A stretch of 5,230 nt of DNA from assembly GCA_026392265.1 (NCBI GenBank), contig JAPLCL010000321.1:1-5230 (forward strand), written 5' to 3'. This document shows positions 1 to 5,230 of the stretch, one piece after another. Each line of letters starts with the position of its first letter. Positions within the stretch are counted from its first letter, which is position 1. Below the pieces are notes generated by a model. The model was given only the letters and a program-made list of their open reading frames with translations. It searched no databases and was not told the origin of the DNA. This DNA comes from Actinomycetota bacterium (GTDB lineage Bacteria > Actinomycetota > Thermoleophilia > UBA2241). The position numbers and the translations under genes are program-made.

Positions 1-1
1 G

Positions 2-481
2 GAACACGAGCTGGACGTACGACCCACGGCGCGCCTCATCGACGTGCTGCGCCTGCAGCTCGGGCTGACGGGCGTCAAGGAGGGCTGCTCGGAGGGCGAG
101 TGCGGCGCCTGTACGGTCATCGTGGACGACAAAGCCGTGAATTCCTGTCTGTTGCTCGCCGTGCAGGCGCGAGGCAAGAACGTGCTCACCGTGGAGGGCC
201 TGGCCGACGACGACGGGCTCGACCTTCTGCAGCGTATGTTCATCGAGCACGGCGCCGTGCAATGCGGCTTCTGCACGCCGGGCATGCTGATGTCGGCCAA
301 GGCGCTGCTGATGGCCGACCCGCATCCCACGGAAGAGGCCATTCGCCTGGCCCTGGCCGGTAACCTGTGCCGCTGTACCGGCTACGCGACCATCGTCGCC
401 GCGGTCCGGGCGGCGAGCGAGCAGCCGGCGGAGTCACTGTCGACGCCGCCGACGCCCGCCGGTGACGGGAGGGCCGTCTGA
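2..481 (+). CDS. Molybdenum hydroxylase small subunit, [2Fe-2S] protein (CoxS/XDH type), 5' end missing
   Basis: This is the electron-transfer subunit of a xanthine dehydrogenase / CO dehydrogenase-type molybdenum hydroxylase. It passes electrons from the molybdopterin site to FAD through two [2Fe-2S] clusters. The reading frame is open to the left edge, with 159 residues visible. It begins inside the ferredoxin-like domain (EHELDVRPTARLIDVLR), so only about ten N-terminal residues should be missing against a usual length of about 155-170. The GTG at 44 is internal, not the start. The plant-type cluster ligands are C29, C34, C37 and C49 (visible-fragment numbering), in GCSEGECGACT and NSC. 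The helical second domain has QCGFCTPGM (C88, C91) and GNLCRCTGY (C123, C125); the Gln before C88 is the family residue lying near the pterin cofactor. The stop (TGA 479-481) overlaps the next gene's ATG by one base. The family is clear. The substrate cannot be read from this subunit, so no gene symbol is given. Confidence 0.94.
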   Translation, partial: EHELDVRPTARLIDVLRLQLGLTGVKEGCSEGECGACTVIVDDKAVNSCLLLAVQARGKNVLTVEGLADDDGLDLLQRMFIEHGAVQCGFCTPGMLMSAKALLMADPHPTEEAIRLALAGNLCRCTGYATIVAAVRAASEQPAESLSTPPTPAGDGRAV

Positions 482-1365
482 TGCCGCACGCGGAACTGCT
501 GACGCCGGGCGGCATGCAGGAGCTGACGGCCGCCCTGCAGCGCGCGACCCCGAGCAGCCGGCTACTGGCCGGCGGCACGGACCTGATCCGCAGCATGCAT
601 CAGGACCACTGGGAGCCGGATCTGCTCATCGACCTCACGGGCGTGCGCGAGCTGGACTACGTGCGCCTCGAGGACGGGATGCTGCGCGTCGGCGCGCTGA
701 CGACGTTCGCCGAGCTGCAGGCCGATCCGCTGCTGCGGCGCCACGCGCGCTGTCTCGCCGAGGCCGCCGCCCAGGTGGGCTCGGCGCAGATCCGCAACGT
801 CGCCACGGTGGGCGGCAACATCGCCAACGCGTCGCCGTGTGCCGACACCGTCACCGCGCTCGTTGCTCTCGGCGCCGACGTGCGGACCGTCGACGGGGGC
901 GGCCGGAGCGCAACGCGGCCGTTGGCGCAGATCCTCGTCGGCTCGGGTCGTACCAGCCTGGCGCCCGACGAGGCGATCACCGAGGTCAGCTTCGCGGCGC
1001 TCGGTGCGGACCAGCGCACCACGTTCGCCAAGATCGGCTCGCGGTCCACCGTGACCGTCGCCAGGCTGAGCATTGCGCTCATCGTCAAGTACGACGCCGG
1101 CGCCTGCATCGTGTCCGGAGTCAGGGTCGCTCTGGGGGCGGTCGGCGAGTTCGCCTTCCGGGATGCTCGCCTCGAAGAGCTTCTGGAGGGCCGACCGGCG
1201 AATGCGGAGTCGGCCCGTCTGTTCGCCGACGGCTGTATGGAGGCCGTGCGGCGCGCCATCCCCGGCCGGTACTCGCTACCCTACAAGCAGCACGCCATGC
1301 TCGGGCTGGCCTACGACGTTCGTCTTGACTCAGAGAACATTTCGCTGAATACTGCGGCTGTCTGA
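481..1365 (+). CDS. Molybdenum hydroxylase FAD-binding medium subunit (CoxM/XdhB type)
   Basis: This 294-residue protein is the flavin subunit of the same molybdenum hydroxylase. It takes electrons from the iron-sulfur subunit and hands them to an acceptor. The length is normal for the family (about 280-300). Both FAD-binding motifs of the vanillyl-alcohol-oxidase-like fold are present: AGGTDL at residues 30-35 and TVGGNIANASPCAD at 109-122, preceded by the typical QVGSAQIRN. The C-terminal CO-dehydrogenase flavoprotein domain follows from about residue 180. There is no inserted cysteine-rich loop of the kind that carries an extra [4Fe-4S] cluster in 4-hydroxybenzoyl-CoA reductase. The ATG at 481 is supported by GGGAGGG at 467-473, seven bases upstream, and by the one-base overlap with the small subunit. 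The catalytic large subunit does not follow it, so the usual three-gene set must be completed upstream or elsewhere. The last 14 codons are unusually AT-rich and overlap a candidate promoter for the next gene. Confidence 0.94.
   Translation: MPHAELLTPGGMQELTAALQRATPSSRLLAGGTDLIRSMHQDHWEPDLLIDLTGVRELDYVRLEDGMLRVGALTTFAELQADPLLRRHARCLAEAAAQVGSAQIRNVATVGGNIANASPCADTVTALVALGADVRTVDGGGRSATRPLAQILVGSGRTSLAPDEAITEVSFAALGADQRTTFAKIGSRSTVTVARLSIALIVKYDAGACIVSGVRVALGAVGEFAFRDARLEELLEGRPANAESARLFADGCMEAVRRAIPGRYSLPYKQHAMLGLAYDVRLDSENISLNTAAV
1325..1353 (+). promoter_or_regulatory. Candidate sigma-70-type promoter for the Lrp/AsnC gene
   Basis: TTGACT at 1325-1330 matches the -35 consensus at 5 of 6 positions. 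AATACT at 1348-1353 matches the -10 consensus TATAAT at 4 of 6. They are separated by the optimal 17 bp. The predicted transcript start near 1360 leaves a leader of about 27 bases carrying the ribosome-binding site before the ATG at 1387. The site lies inside the 3' end of the FAD-subunit gene, in a clearly AT-rich patch within GC-rich DNA. The promoter is inferred from the sequence only. Confidence 0.42.
1333..1347 (+). promoter_or_regulatory. Candidate Lrp-type operator within the promoter spacer
   Basis: The 15-mer GAGAACATTTCGCTG matches the E. coli Lrp consensus YAGHAWATTWTDCTR at 12 of 15 positions, failing at the first Y, one W and one T. It keeps the AG...CT dyad arms and the central ATT. 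It fills the last 15 of the 17 spacer bases between the candidate -35 and -10 boxes, directly upstream of an Lrp/AsnC gene, where binding would block RNA polymerase. Other AsnC-family members have different sites, so the match to the E. coli consensus is only suggestive. Confidence 0.3.
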
Positions 1366-1386
1366 CCTCGTCGGTGGAAGGAAGCC

Positions 1387-1851
1387 ATGGACTCCCTCGA
1401 TCGTGAAGTCCTGCTGGCCCTGCAGGCCGATGGACGCAAGTCGAATCTCGCGCTGGCGCGCTCCCTTGATCTGTCGCCCTCGGCGATGCTCGGTCGCGTG
1501 CGGCGCCTGGAGCGCAGCGGCGCCATCCGTGGCTATCGCGCCATCATTGATCCCGCGGTGCTGGGGATCACCGTCCGCGCCTTCGTCGTCGCCCGGCTCA
1601 GGGAGCACAGCGAGCGCTCGATCATGGAGTTCGAAAAGGGCATCAAGAACGTGCCCGGCGTACGCGCCTGCTATCACGTGACCGGCCAATTCGACATGGT
1701 CGTGGAGCTGGCTCTGCGCGATCTCGACCACCTTGGCCAGCTGATCAGGGTCGATATCGCGCGGATCCCCGGCGTCATGAACCTCGAGACTATGTTGATC
1801 TTGGCGGAATCGGTTTTCGGCGAAGGCTGGCCGAACGTCCTCGAAGCGTAG
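1387..1851 (+). CDS. Lrp/AsnC-family transcriptional regulator
   Basis: This 154-residue protein has the normal length for a DNA-binding regulator that senses amino acids or related metabolites. The N-terminal winged helix-turn-helix spans about residues 4-50: LDREVLLALQADGRKSN, then ARSLDLSPSAMLGRVRRLE with the recognition helix at about 30-42, then SGAIRGYRAIIDP, the wing and linker typical of the family. The C-terminal RAM (ligand-binding and oligomerisation) domain covers about residues 60-142, with NVPGVRACYHVTGQFDMVV (the usual V..c..vtG..D..l motif) and IPGVMNLETMLIL at its end. GGAAGGA at 1376-1382 lies four bases before the ATG. The gene starts 21 bases after the FAD-subunit gene and ends 60 bases before panB. 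An aminotransferase gene two genes downstream is a reasonable target for an amino-acid-responsive regulator, and autoregulation is suggested by the candidate operator upstream. The effector and whether it activates or represses are unknown. Confidence 0.94.
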   Translation: MDSLDREVLLALQADGRKSNLALARSLDLSPSAMLGRVRRLERSGAIRGYRAIIDPAVLGITVRAFVVARLREHSERSIMEFEKGIKNVPGVRACYHVTGQFDMVVELALRDLDHLGQLIRVDIARIPGVMNLETMLILAESVFGEGWPNVLEA

Positions 1852-1911
1852 CAACGCATCGGCGCCGCAGTCGCGGGCCGTCTGACCCCCACCGCCCCCA
1901 GGAGGCACACC
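1852..1911 (+). other. 60-base gap between the regulator and panB
   Basis: This is the longest non-coding stretch in the window. It is very GC-rich and holds an 8-base palindrome (CGGCGCCG, 1860-1867) without a loop or following T-run, so it is not a convincing terminator. No -35/-10 pair is visible in it. Its only clear signal is the panB ribosome-binding site at its 3' end. Read-through from the regulator gene into panB is therefore possible. Confidence 0.6.
1900..1905 (+). promoter_or_regulatory. Strong ribosome-binding site for panB
   Basis: AGGAGG, a full Shine-Dalgarno core, ends six bases before the ATG at 1912. This fixes the panB start and suggests efficient independent initiation rather than reliance on translation from the regulator gene. 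Confidence 0.85.
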
Positions 1912-2760
1912 ATGCCCGCGAAGAAAGGCGTTCTCGATCTGCACGAGATGAAGCGCGCCGGCGAGAAGATCGCCTGGCTGACCGCCTACGACTACCCTAC
2001 GGCCACCTTCGAGGAGGCCGCCGGCGTCGACATGATCCTCGTCGGCGACTCGCTCGGCATGTGCGTCTACGGCTACCCCGGCACGGTGCCCGTGACCATG
2101 GACCAGTGCATCGTGCACTCAGAGGCCGTGCGCCGCGGCGCCCCGGGCACCTTCGTCGTCGGCGACATGCCCTTCATGAGCTATCAGATATCCGATGAGG
2201 AAGCCGTGCGTAACGCCGGGCGCTTTCTCAAGGAGGCCGCCGTCGACGCCATCAAGCTCGAAGGCGGCGTCAGCGTGATCACCCGCGTCAAGGCGATCCT
2301 CGACGCCGGCATCGTGGTCTGCGGCCACATCGGCCTCACCCCGCAGAGCTCCGGGCAGCTCGGCGGCCACAAGGCGCAGGGGCGCACCCTCGAAAGTGCC
2401 AAGCTGGTGGTCGAAGACGCCCGTGCCCTCTACGAGGCGGGCGTCCAGCTGCTCCTCGTCGAGGCCGTGCCCCCCGAGGTCGCCGCCTTCATCCGCGACG
2501 AGCTGCCGATCCCGGTGCTCGGCATCGGCGCCGGGGCGGAGGTCGACGGACAGCTGCTCATCGTCAGCGACGTGCTCGGCACCTTCCAGGCCTTCACCCC
2601 CAAGTTCGTGAAGAAGTACGCCGACCTCGCCGGCATCTCCACGGCGGCGCTCAGCGAGTACGTGAGGGACGTGCGCGCCGCGGCCTTCCCCGAGGAGGCG
2701 CACTGCTACCACATGCTGGACGGCGAGCTCGAGAAGTTCGCCGCGTACTCCAAAGCATGA
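1912..2760 (+). CDS. panB: 3-methyl-2-oxobutanoate hydroxymethyltransferase (ketopantoate hydroxymethyltransferase)
   Basis: PanB transfers a hydroxymethyl group from 5,10-methylene-tetrahydrofolate to 2-oxoisovalerate, giving ketopantoate, the first committed step of pantothenate/CoA synthesis in the cytosol. The 282-residue protein is a full-length (beta/alpha)8 barrel of normal size. Family motifs occur in order: TAYDYPTA (24-31); VGDSLGM (44-50) with metal-ligand D46; VRRGAP (73-78); GDMPFMSY (84-91) with metal-ligand D85; IKLEGG (114-119) with substrate-binding K115; CGHIGLTPQS (137-146); LVEAVPPE with E184, equivalent to catalytic Glu181 of E. coli; and GIGAG (204-208). All key residues are present. 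The gene lacks the usual panC/panD neighbours. Instead it overlaps an aminotransferase gene by four bases (ATGA), with an MttB-family gene next. It may therefore be the housekeeping enzyme or a paralogue acting on a related 2-oxoacid. The family is certain; the physiological substrate is inferred. Confidence 0.95.
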   Translation: MPAKKGVLDLHEMKRAGEKIAWLTAYDYPTATFEEAAGVDMILVGDSLGMCVYGYPGTVPVTMDQCIVHSEAVRRGAPGTFVVGDMPFMSYQISDEEAVRNAGRFLKEAAVDAIKLEGGVSVITRVKAILDAGIVVCGHIGLTPQSSGQLGGHKAQGRTLESAKLVVEDARALYEAGVQLLLVEAVPPEVAAFIRDELPIPVLGIGAGAEVDGQLLIVSDVLGTFQAFTPKFVKKYADLAGISTAALSEYVRDVRAAAFPEEAHCYHMLDGELEKFAAYSKA

Positions 2761-3983
2761 GCCACGGCGCTCCCACCAGCGACGCGGCCTTCGCACAGCG
2801 CGTCGCGCACCTCGGCACCGAGACGGTCTTCGCCGTCTCGGCCGAGGCCGCGGCGCTGGCCGCCGAGGGCAAGACGATCTATCCGTTCCACCTCGGCGAC
2901 CTCAACCTCGCGACGCCGGAGAACATCGTCCAGGCGTCGCTGGCGGCGATCCGCGCCGGCAAGACCACCTACTGCCCCAACGCCGGCATCCCGCAGCTGC
3001 GCGAGGCCCTGGCCGCGGACGTCGGTGGCGCGCGCGGCCTCGCCTACGCGGCGGAGAACGTCGCCGTGCAGCCCGGCGGCAAGCCGGTGATCGCCAAGTT
3101 CCTGCTCGCTCTCATGGACCCCGGCGACGAGGTGCTCTACCCGAATCCGGGCTTCCCCATCTACGGCTCCATGATCGAGTTCCTCGGCGGTGTCGCCGTG
3201 CCGTACGCCTATCTTGAAGAGAGCGACGGCTTTCGCCTCGACCTCGAAGGCATTGAGCGAGCGATCACCCCGCGCACCCGCCTCCTCATCCTCAACGACC
3301 TGCACAACCCCACGGCCGCCGAGTGCACCCCCGAGGAGCTCGAGCGGCTCGCGGAGCTCGTCCGCGAGCACGACCTTCTCGTGCTCGCCGACGAGGCCTA
3401 CTTCGACGTGCGTTTCGCCGGCAAGAGCCGCTCGCTGGCCAGCCTGCCCGGCATGCAGGAGCGCTGCGTCATCCTCTACACCTTCTCGAAGAAGTACGCC
3501 ATGACCGGCTGGCGCCTGGGCGCCGCGATCGGCCCCAAGCCCATCATCGACGTCATCACGACGCTCAACGTCAACATCGAGTCGTGCCCCAACCACTTCG
3601 TGCAGTATGGCGCTGTGGCGGCGCTCACCGAGGACCAGAGCGGCCCCCGCGAGATGATGGCTACCCTCAGGGGTCGTCGCGACGTGGCTCTCGAGATCCT
3701 CAACGCGACGCCGGGCATCCACTGCCTCACGCCCGAGACCACGTTCTACCTGTACCCCAATGTCACGGGGGCGGTGAAGAGCACGGGCTGCGCCGGCCAC
3801 GAGAGCTTCCGCCGCCTCGTCCTCGACGGTACCGGCGTGTCGTTCTGCACGCGGCTCCACTTCGGCCACGCCCTTGAGGGCGAGGACCAGTACTACTTGC
3901 GCCTCGCCTACTCGGGCGTGAGCACCGCGCAGATACAAGAAGGCCTCGGCAAGCTCAAGGCGTTCATCGAGAGCTACAACTGA
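2757..3983 (+). CDS. PLP-dependent aminotransferase, class I/II (fold type I)
   Basis: This 408-residue enzyme moves amino groups between an amino acid and a 2-oxoacid. Fold-type-I signatures are clear: Y72-C-P-N-A-G in the substrate loop; QPGGKP (105-110) at the phosphate-binding turn; NDLHNPT with N184, the Asn that contacts the PLP ring hydroxyl; DEAY with D212 (pyridine nitrogen) and Y215; FSKKYAMTGWRLG with K245 as the Schiff-base lysine and R253 binding the phosphate; and R382 in YYLRLAYSG, which binds the substrate carboxylate. The ATG overlaps the panB stop (ATGA) and has no strong Shine-Dalgarno, so translation is probably coupled to panB. The linkage suggests that it supplies or drains the 2-oxoacid used by PanB (for example valine and 2-oxoisovalerate), but specificity cannot be read from the sequence. 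NDLHNPTA and PGGKP differ from the commoner NNPHNPTG and PGA/S forms, suggesting a distinct subfamily. Confidence 0.94.
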   Translation: MSHGAPTSDAAFAQRVAHLGTETVFAVSAEAAALAAEGKTIYPFHLGDLNLATPENIVQASLAAIRAGKTTYCPNAGIPQLREALAADVGGARGLAYAAENVAVQPGGKPVIAKFLLALMDPGDEVLYPNPGFPIYGSMIEFLGGVAVPYAYLEESDGFRLDLEGIERAITPRTRLLILNDLHNPTAAECTPEELERLAELVREHDLLVLADEAYFDVRFAGKSRSLASLPGMQERCVILYTFSKKYAMTGWRLGAAIGPKPIIDVITTLNVNIESCPNHFVQYGAVAALTEDQSGPREMMATLRGRRDVALEILNATPGIHCLTPETTFYLYPNVTGAVKSTGCAGHESFRRLVLDGTGVSFCTRLHFGHALEGEDQYYLRLAYSGVSTAQIQEGLGKLKAFIESYN

Positions 3984-3988
3984 TCTCT

Positions 3989-3994
3989 GGAGGA
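3989..3994 (+). promoter_or_regulatory. Ribosome-binding site for the MttB-family gene
   Basis: GGAGGA lies nine bases before the ATG at 4004, in the 20-base gap after the aminotransferase stop. It settles the start of the downstream gene and indicates independent but closely linked initiation on the same transcript. Confidence 0.82.
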
Positions 3995-4003
3995 GACAAG
4001 ACG

Positions 4004-5230
4004 ATGAAAGACCTGCCCACCTCTGTGCTCAACAGCCGCTTGACGCTTCTCTCGGATGAGAAGTGCCAGATGATCTACGACGCTGCGCTCACGATCATCG
4101 CCGAGATCGGCATGACCTTGCCGCACGCCGAAGCCCGCGACATCCTCGTGAACGGCGCCGGTGCCACGGTCGCGGCCAACGACGTCGTCAAGATCCCACG
4201 CGATGCCGTCGCCGCAGCCCGGGACACCATTCCGGCGATGATCCACGTGTACGACCGTAACGGCGAGCTCGCCATGCAGCTCGGCGGCACCAACTCGTAC
4301 TTCGGGACGGGCTCGGACCTCATGAGCATCTACGACTTCGAGACCAGAGAGCGTCGCCAGAGCGTGCTCGCCGATATCGGCCGCATGGCTCACCTGTGCG
4401 ACGGCCTCCCCAACATCGACTTCATCATGTCCGCCGCCCATCCGCACGACGTCGACGCCTACGCGTCCTACCTCGAGAGCTTCCGCGCCATGGTGAGCAA
4501 CACCACCAAGCCGATGGTCATGACCGCAGCCGGCGTCGACGATCTCGAAGTCATGTGGAAGATCGCCTGCGAGTTCCGCGGCGGCGCCGAGGAGCTGCGC
4601 GCCAAGCCGTACTTCATCCAGTACGGCGAGCCGGTCAGCCCGCTGCAGCACGCCGCCGAGGTCCTCGACAAGCTCCTCTTCTGCGCCGACTGGGGCATCC
4701 CGCTCATCTACTCGCCGGCGCCGATCGCCGGCGCCACCGCGCCGATCACCCACGCCGGGCACATCGTGCAGGCGGTCGCCGAGTCGCTCTTCGGCGTGGT
4801 CATCCACCAGCTTCGCAGGCCCGGCTCGCCGCTGCTCACCGGTATGGGCCCGGTCAAGCTCGACATGAACACGGTGCAGGCGCTGTACAACTCCGCCGAG
4901 TACTACACCACGTACCTCGGTATCACTGAGATGGCGAAGTGGATGGACATCCCCAACTGGGGCTACGCCGGCACCAGTGACTCGCAGTGCGTCGACGCCA
5001 ATGCCGGTGTCGACATCGCCGAGCTCACCCTGCTCTCCATGCAGGCCGGCTCGAACCTAAATCACGATATCGGCTATCTCGACTTCGGGCTCACCGGCGC
5101 CGGCGAGGCCGTCGTGATCACCGACGAGGTCATCTCCCTGAACCGTCGCACGCTCGAGGGCATCGAGGTCAACGAAGAGACCTTGGGTCTCGACACCATC
5201 GCCCAGGTTGGGCAGGGCGGGGACTTCCTC
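4004..5230 (+). CDS. Trimethylamine methyltransferase (MttB) family protein, non-pyrrolysine type, 3' end missing
   Basis: MttB-family enzymes demethylate methylamines or quaternary amines and pass the methyl group to a cognate corrinoid protein, from which it goes to coenzyme M or tetrahydrofolate. The visible 409 codons start MKDLPTSVLNSRLTLLS and have no stop in frame. The family is about 470-500 residues long, so some 70-90 C-terminal residues are missing. Recognisable segments are SYFGTGSDLMSIYDFETRERR (about 94-114, family-typical 'G.GSD' loop), KPMVMTAAGVDD (about 166-177), SPAPIAGATAPIT, GYAGTSDSQ (320-328), GSNLNHDIGYLDFGLTG near 350-366, and the final GQGGDFL, matching the family's conserved GGxFL close to the C-terminus. 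No in-frame TAG occurs, including the stretch around residue 334 where methanogen MttB carries pyrrolysine. It therefore belongs with the large non-pyrrolysine group that includes the glycine betaine methyltransferase MtgB. The substrate is unknown, and no corrinoid-protein gene lies in the window; one could follow downstream. Confidence 0.93.
   Translation, partial: MKDLPTSVLNSRLTLLSDEKCQMIYDAALTIIAEIGMTLPHAEARDILVNGAGATVAANDVVKIPRDAVAAARDTIPAMIHVYDRNGELAMQLGGTNSYFGTGSDLMSIYDFETRERRQSVLADIGRMAHLCDGLPNIDFIMSAAHPHDVDAYASYLESFRAMVSNTTKPMVMTAAGVDDLEVMWKIACEFRGGAEELRAKPYFIQYGEPVSPLQHAAEVLDKLLFCADWGIPLIYSPAPIAGATAPITHAGHIVQAVAESLFGVVIHQLRRPGSPLLTGMGPVKLDMNTVQALYNSAEYYTTYLGITEMAKWMDIPNWGYAGTSDSQCVDANAGVDIAELTLLSMQAGSNLNHDIGYLDFGLTGAGEAVVITDEVISLNRRTLEGIEVNEETLGLDTIAQVGQGGDFL

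Noticed and set aside
44..46. GTG as the start of the small subunit gene
   Set aside because: The frame stays open to the window edge and the 14 codons before it encode the conserved beta-strand of the ferredoxin domain. The true start lies outside the window.
462..1328. Alternative + frame of 288 codons over the FAD-subunit gene
   Set aside because: It is Arg/Ala/Gly-rich low-complexity sequence, whereas the 481-1365 frame has both FAD-binding motifs, a good Shine-Dalgarno and family-typical length.
1795..1823. TTGATC at 1795-1800 as the -35 box of a panB promoter
   Set aside because: At the required spacing the sequence is CGGCGA, with no -10-like hexamer in range.
1860..1867. Palindrome CGGCGCCG as a transcription terminator
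   Set aside because: It is eight bases with no loop and no following T-run, and is readily expected by chance at this GC content.
1330..2118. Minus-strand open frame (262 codons) across the regulator and start of panB
   Set aside because: It spans two well-supported + strand genes and their gap, has no plausible ribosome-binding site, and its composition is that of a shadow frame.
2706..3938. Long minus-strand open frame (410 codons) opposite the aminotransferase
   Set aside because: It lies antisense to a gene with full catalytic motifs. Its product is a repetitive run of Ala, Gly, Arg, Val, Glu, Asp and His with no recognisable domain, as expected from the complement of GC-rich codons.
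3974..4807. Minus-strand open frame (277 codons) opposite the MttB-family gene
   Set aside because: It is antisense to clear MttB-family motifs. The predicted protein is rich in Asp, Val, Gly, Arg and His without domain features.

Overview
The window is a compact, GC-rich (about two-thirds G+C by eye) bacterial stretch with six genes, all on the + strand and almost without gaps. Both end genes are cut by the window edges. The strong G/C bias at third codon positions, together with a molybdenum hydroxylase, an Lrp/AsnC regulator and an MttB-type methyltransferase, would suit a high-GC actinobacterial, chloroflexal or deltaproteobacterial soil, sediment or subsurface organism. I cannot fix the lineage from sequence alone.

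Left part (2-1365): the [2Fe-2S] small subunit (5' end missing) and the FAD-binding medium subunit of a xanthine dehydrogenase / CO dehydrogenase-type molybdenum hydroxylase. The two genes overlap by one base. The catalytic molybdopterin subunit is not in the window and is probably upstream.

Middle (1325-1851): a complete Lrp/AsnC-family transcriptional regulator. The last 40 bases of the FAD-subunit gene form an AT-rich island holding a sigma-70-like promoter (TTGACT, 17 bp, AATACT). Its spacer contains a 15-mer matching 12 of 15 positions of the E. coli Lrp consensus. This suggests that the regulator is transcribed from its own, possibly autoregulated, promoter.

Right part (1912-5230): panB (ketopantoate hydroxymethyltransferase), a class I/II PLP aminotransferase overlapping panB by four bases, and, 20 bases further on, an MttB-family (trimethylamine methyltransferase-like) gene that runs off the window. 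The spacing makes these three a translationally coupled unit. The aminotransferase could make the 2-oxoacid that the PanB-type enzyme hydroxymethylates with methylene-tetrahydrofolate (or take its product), and an MttB-type enzyme can feed methyl groups through a corrinoid protein into tetrahydrofolate. That gives a plausible one-carbon plus amino/oxo-acid module under Lrp control, but the substrates are not identified. Leucine codon preference changes from CTG to CTC at about 1.9 kb, marking this unit as compositionally distinct from the genes to its left.

No RNA genes, mobile elements, CRISPR arrays or clear terminators were seen. The longest non-coding stretch is the 60-base gap before panB.
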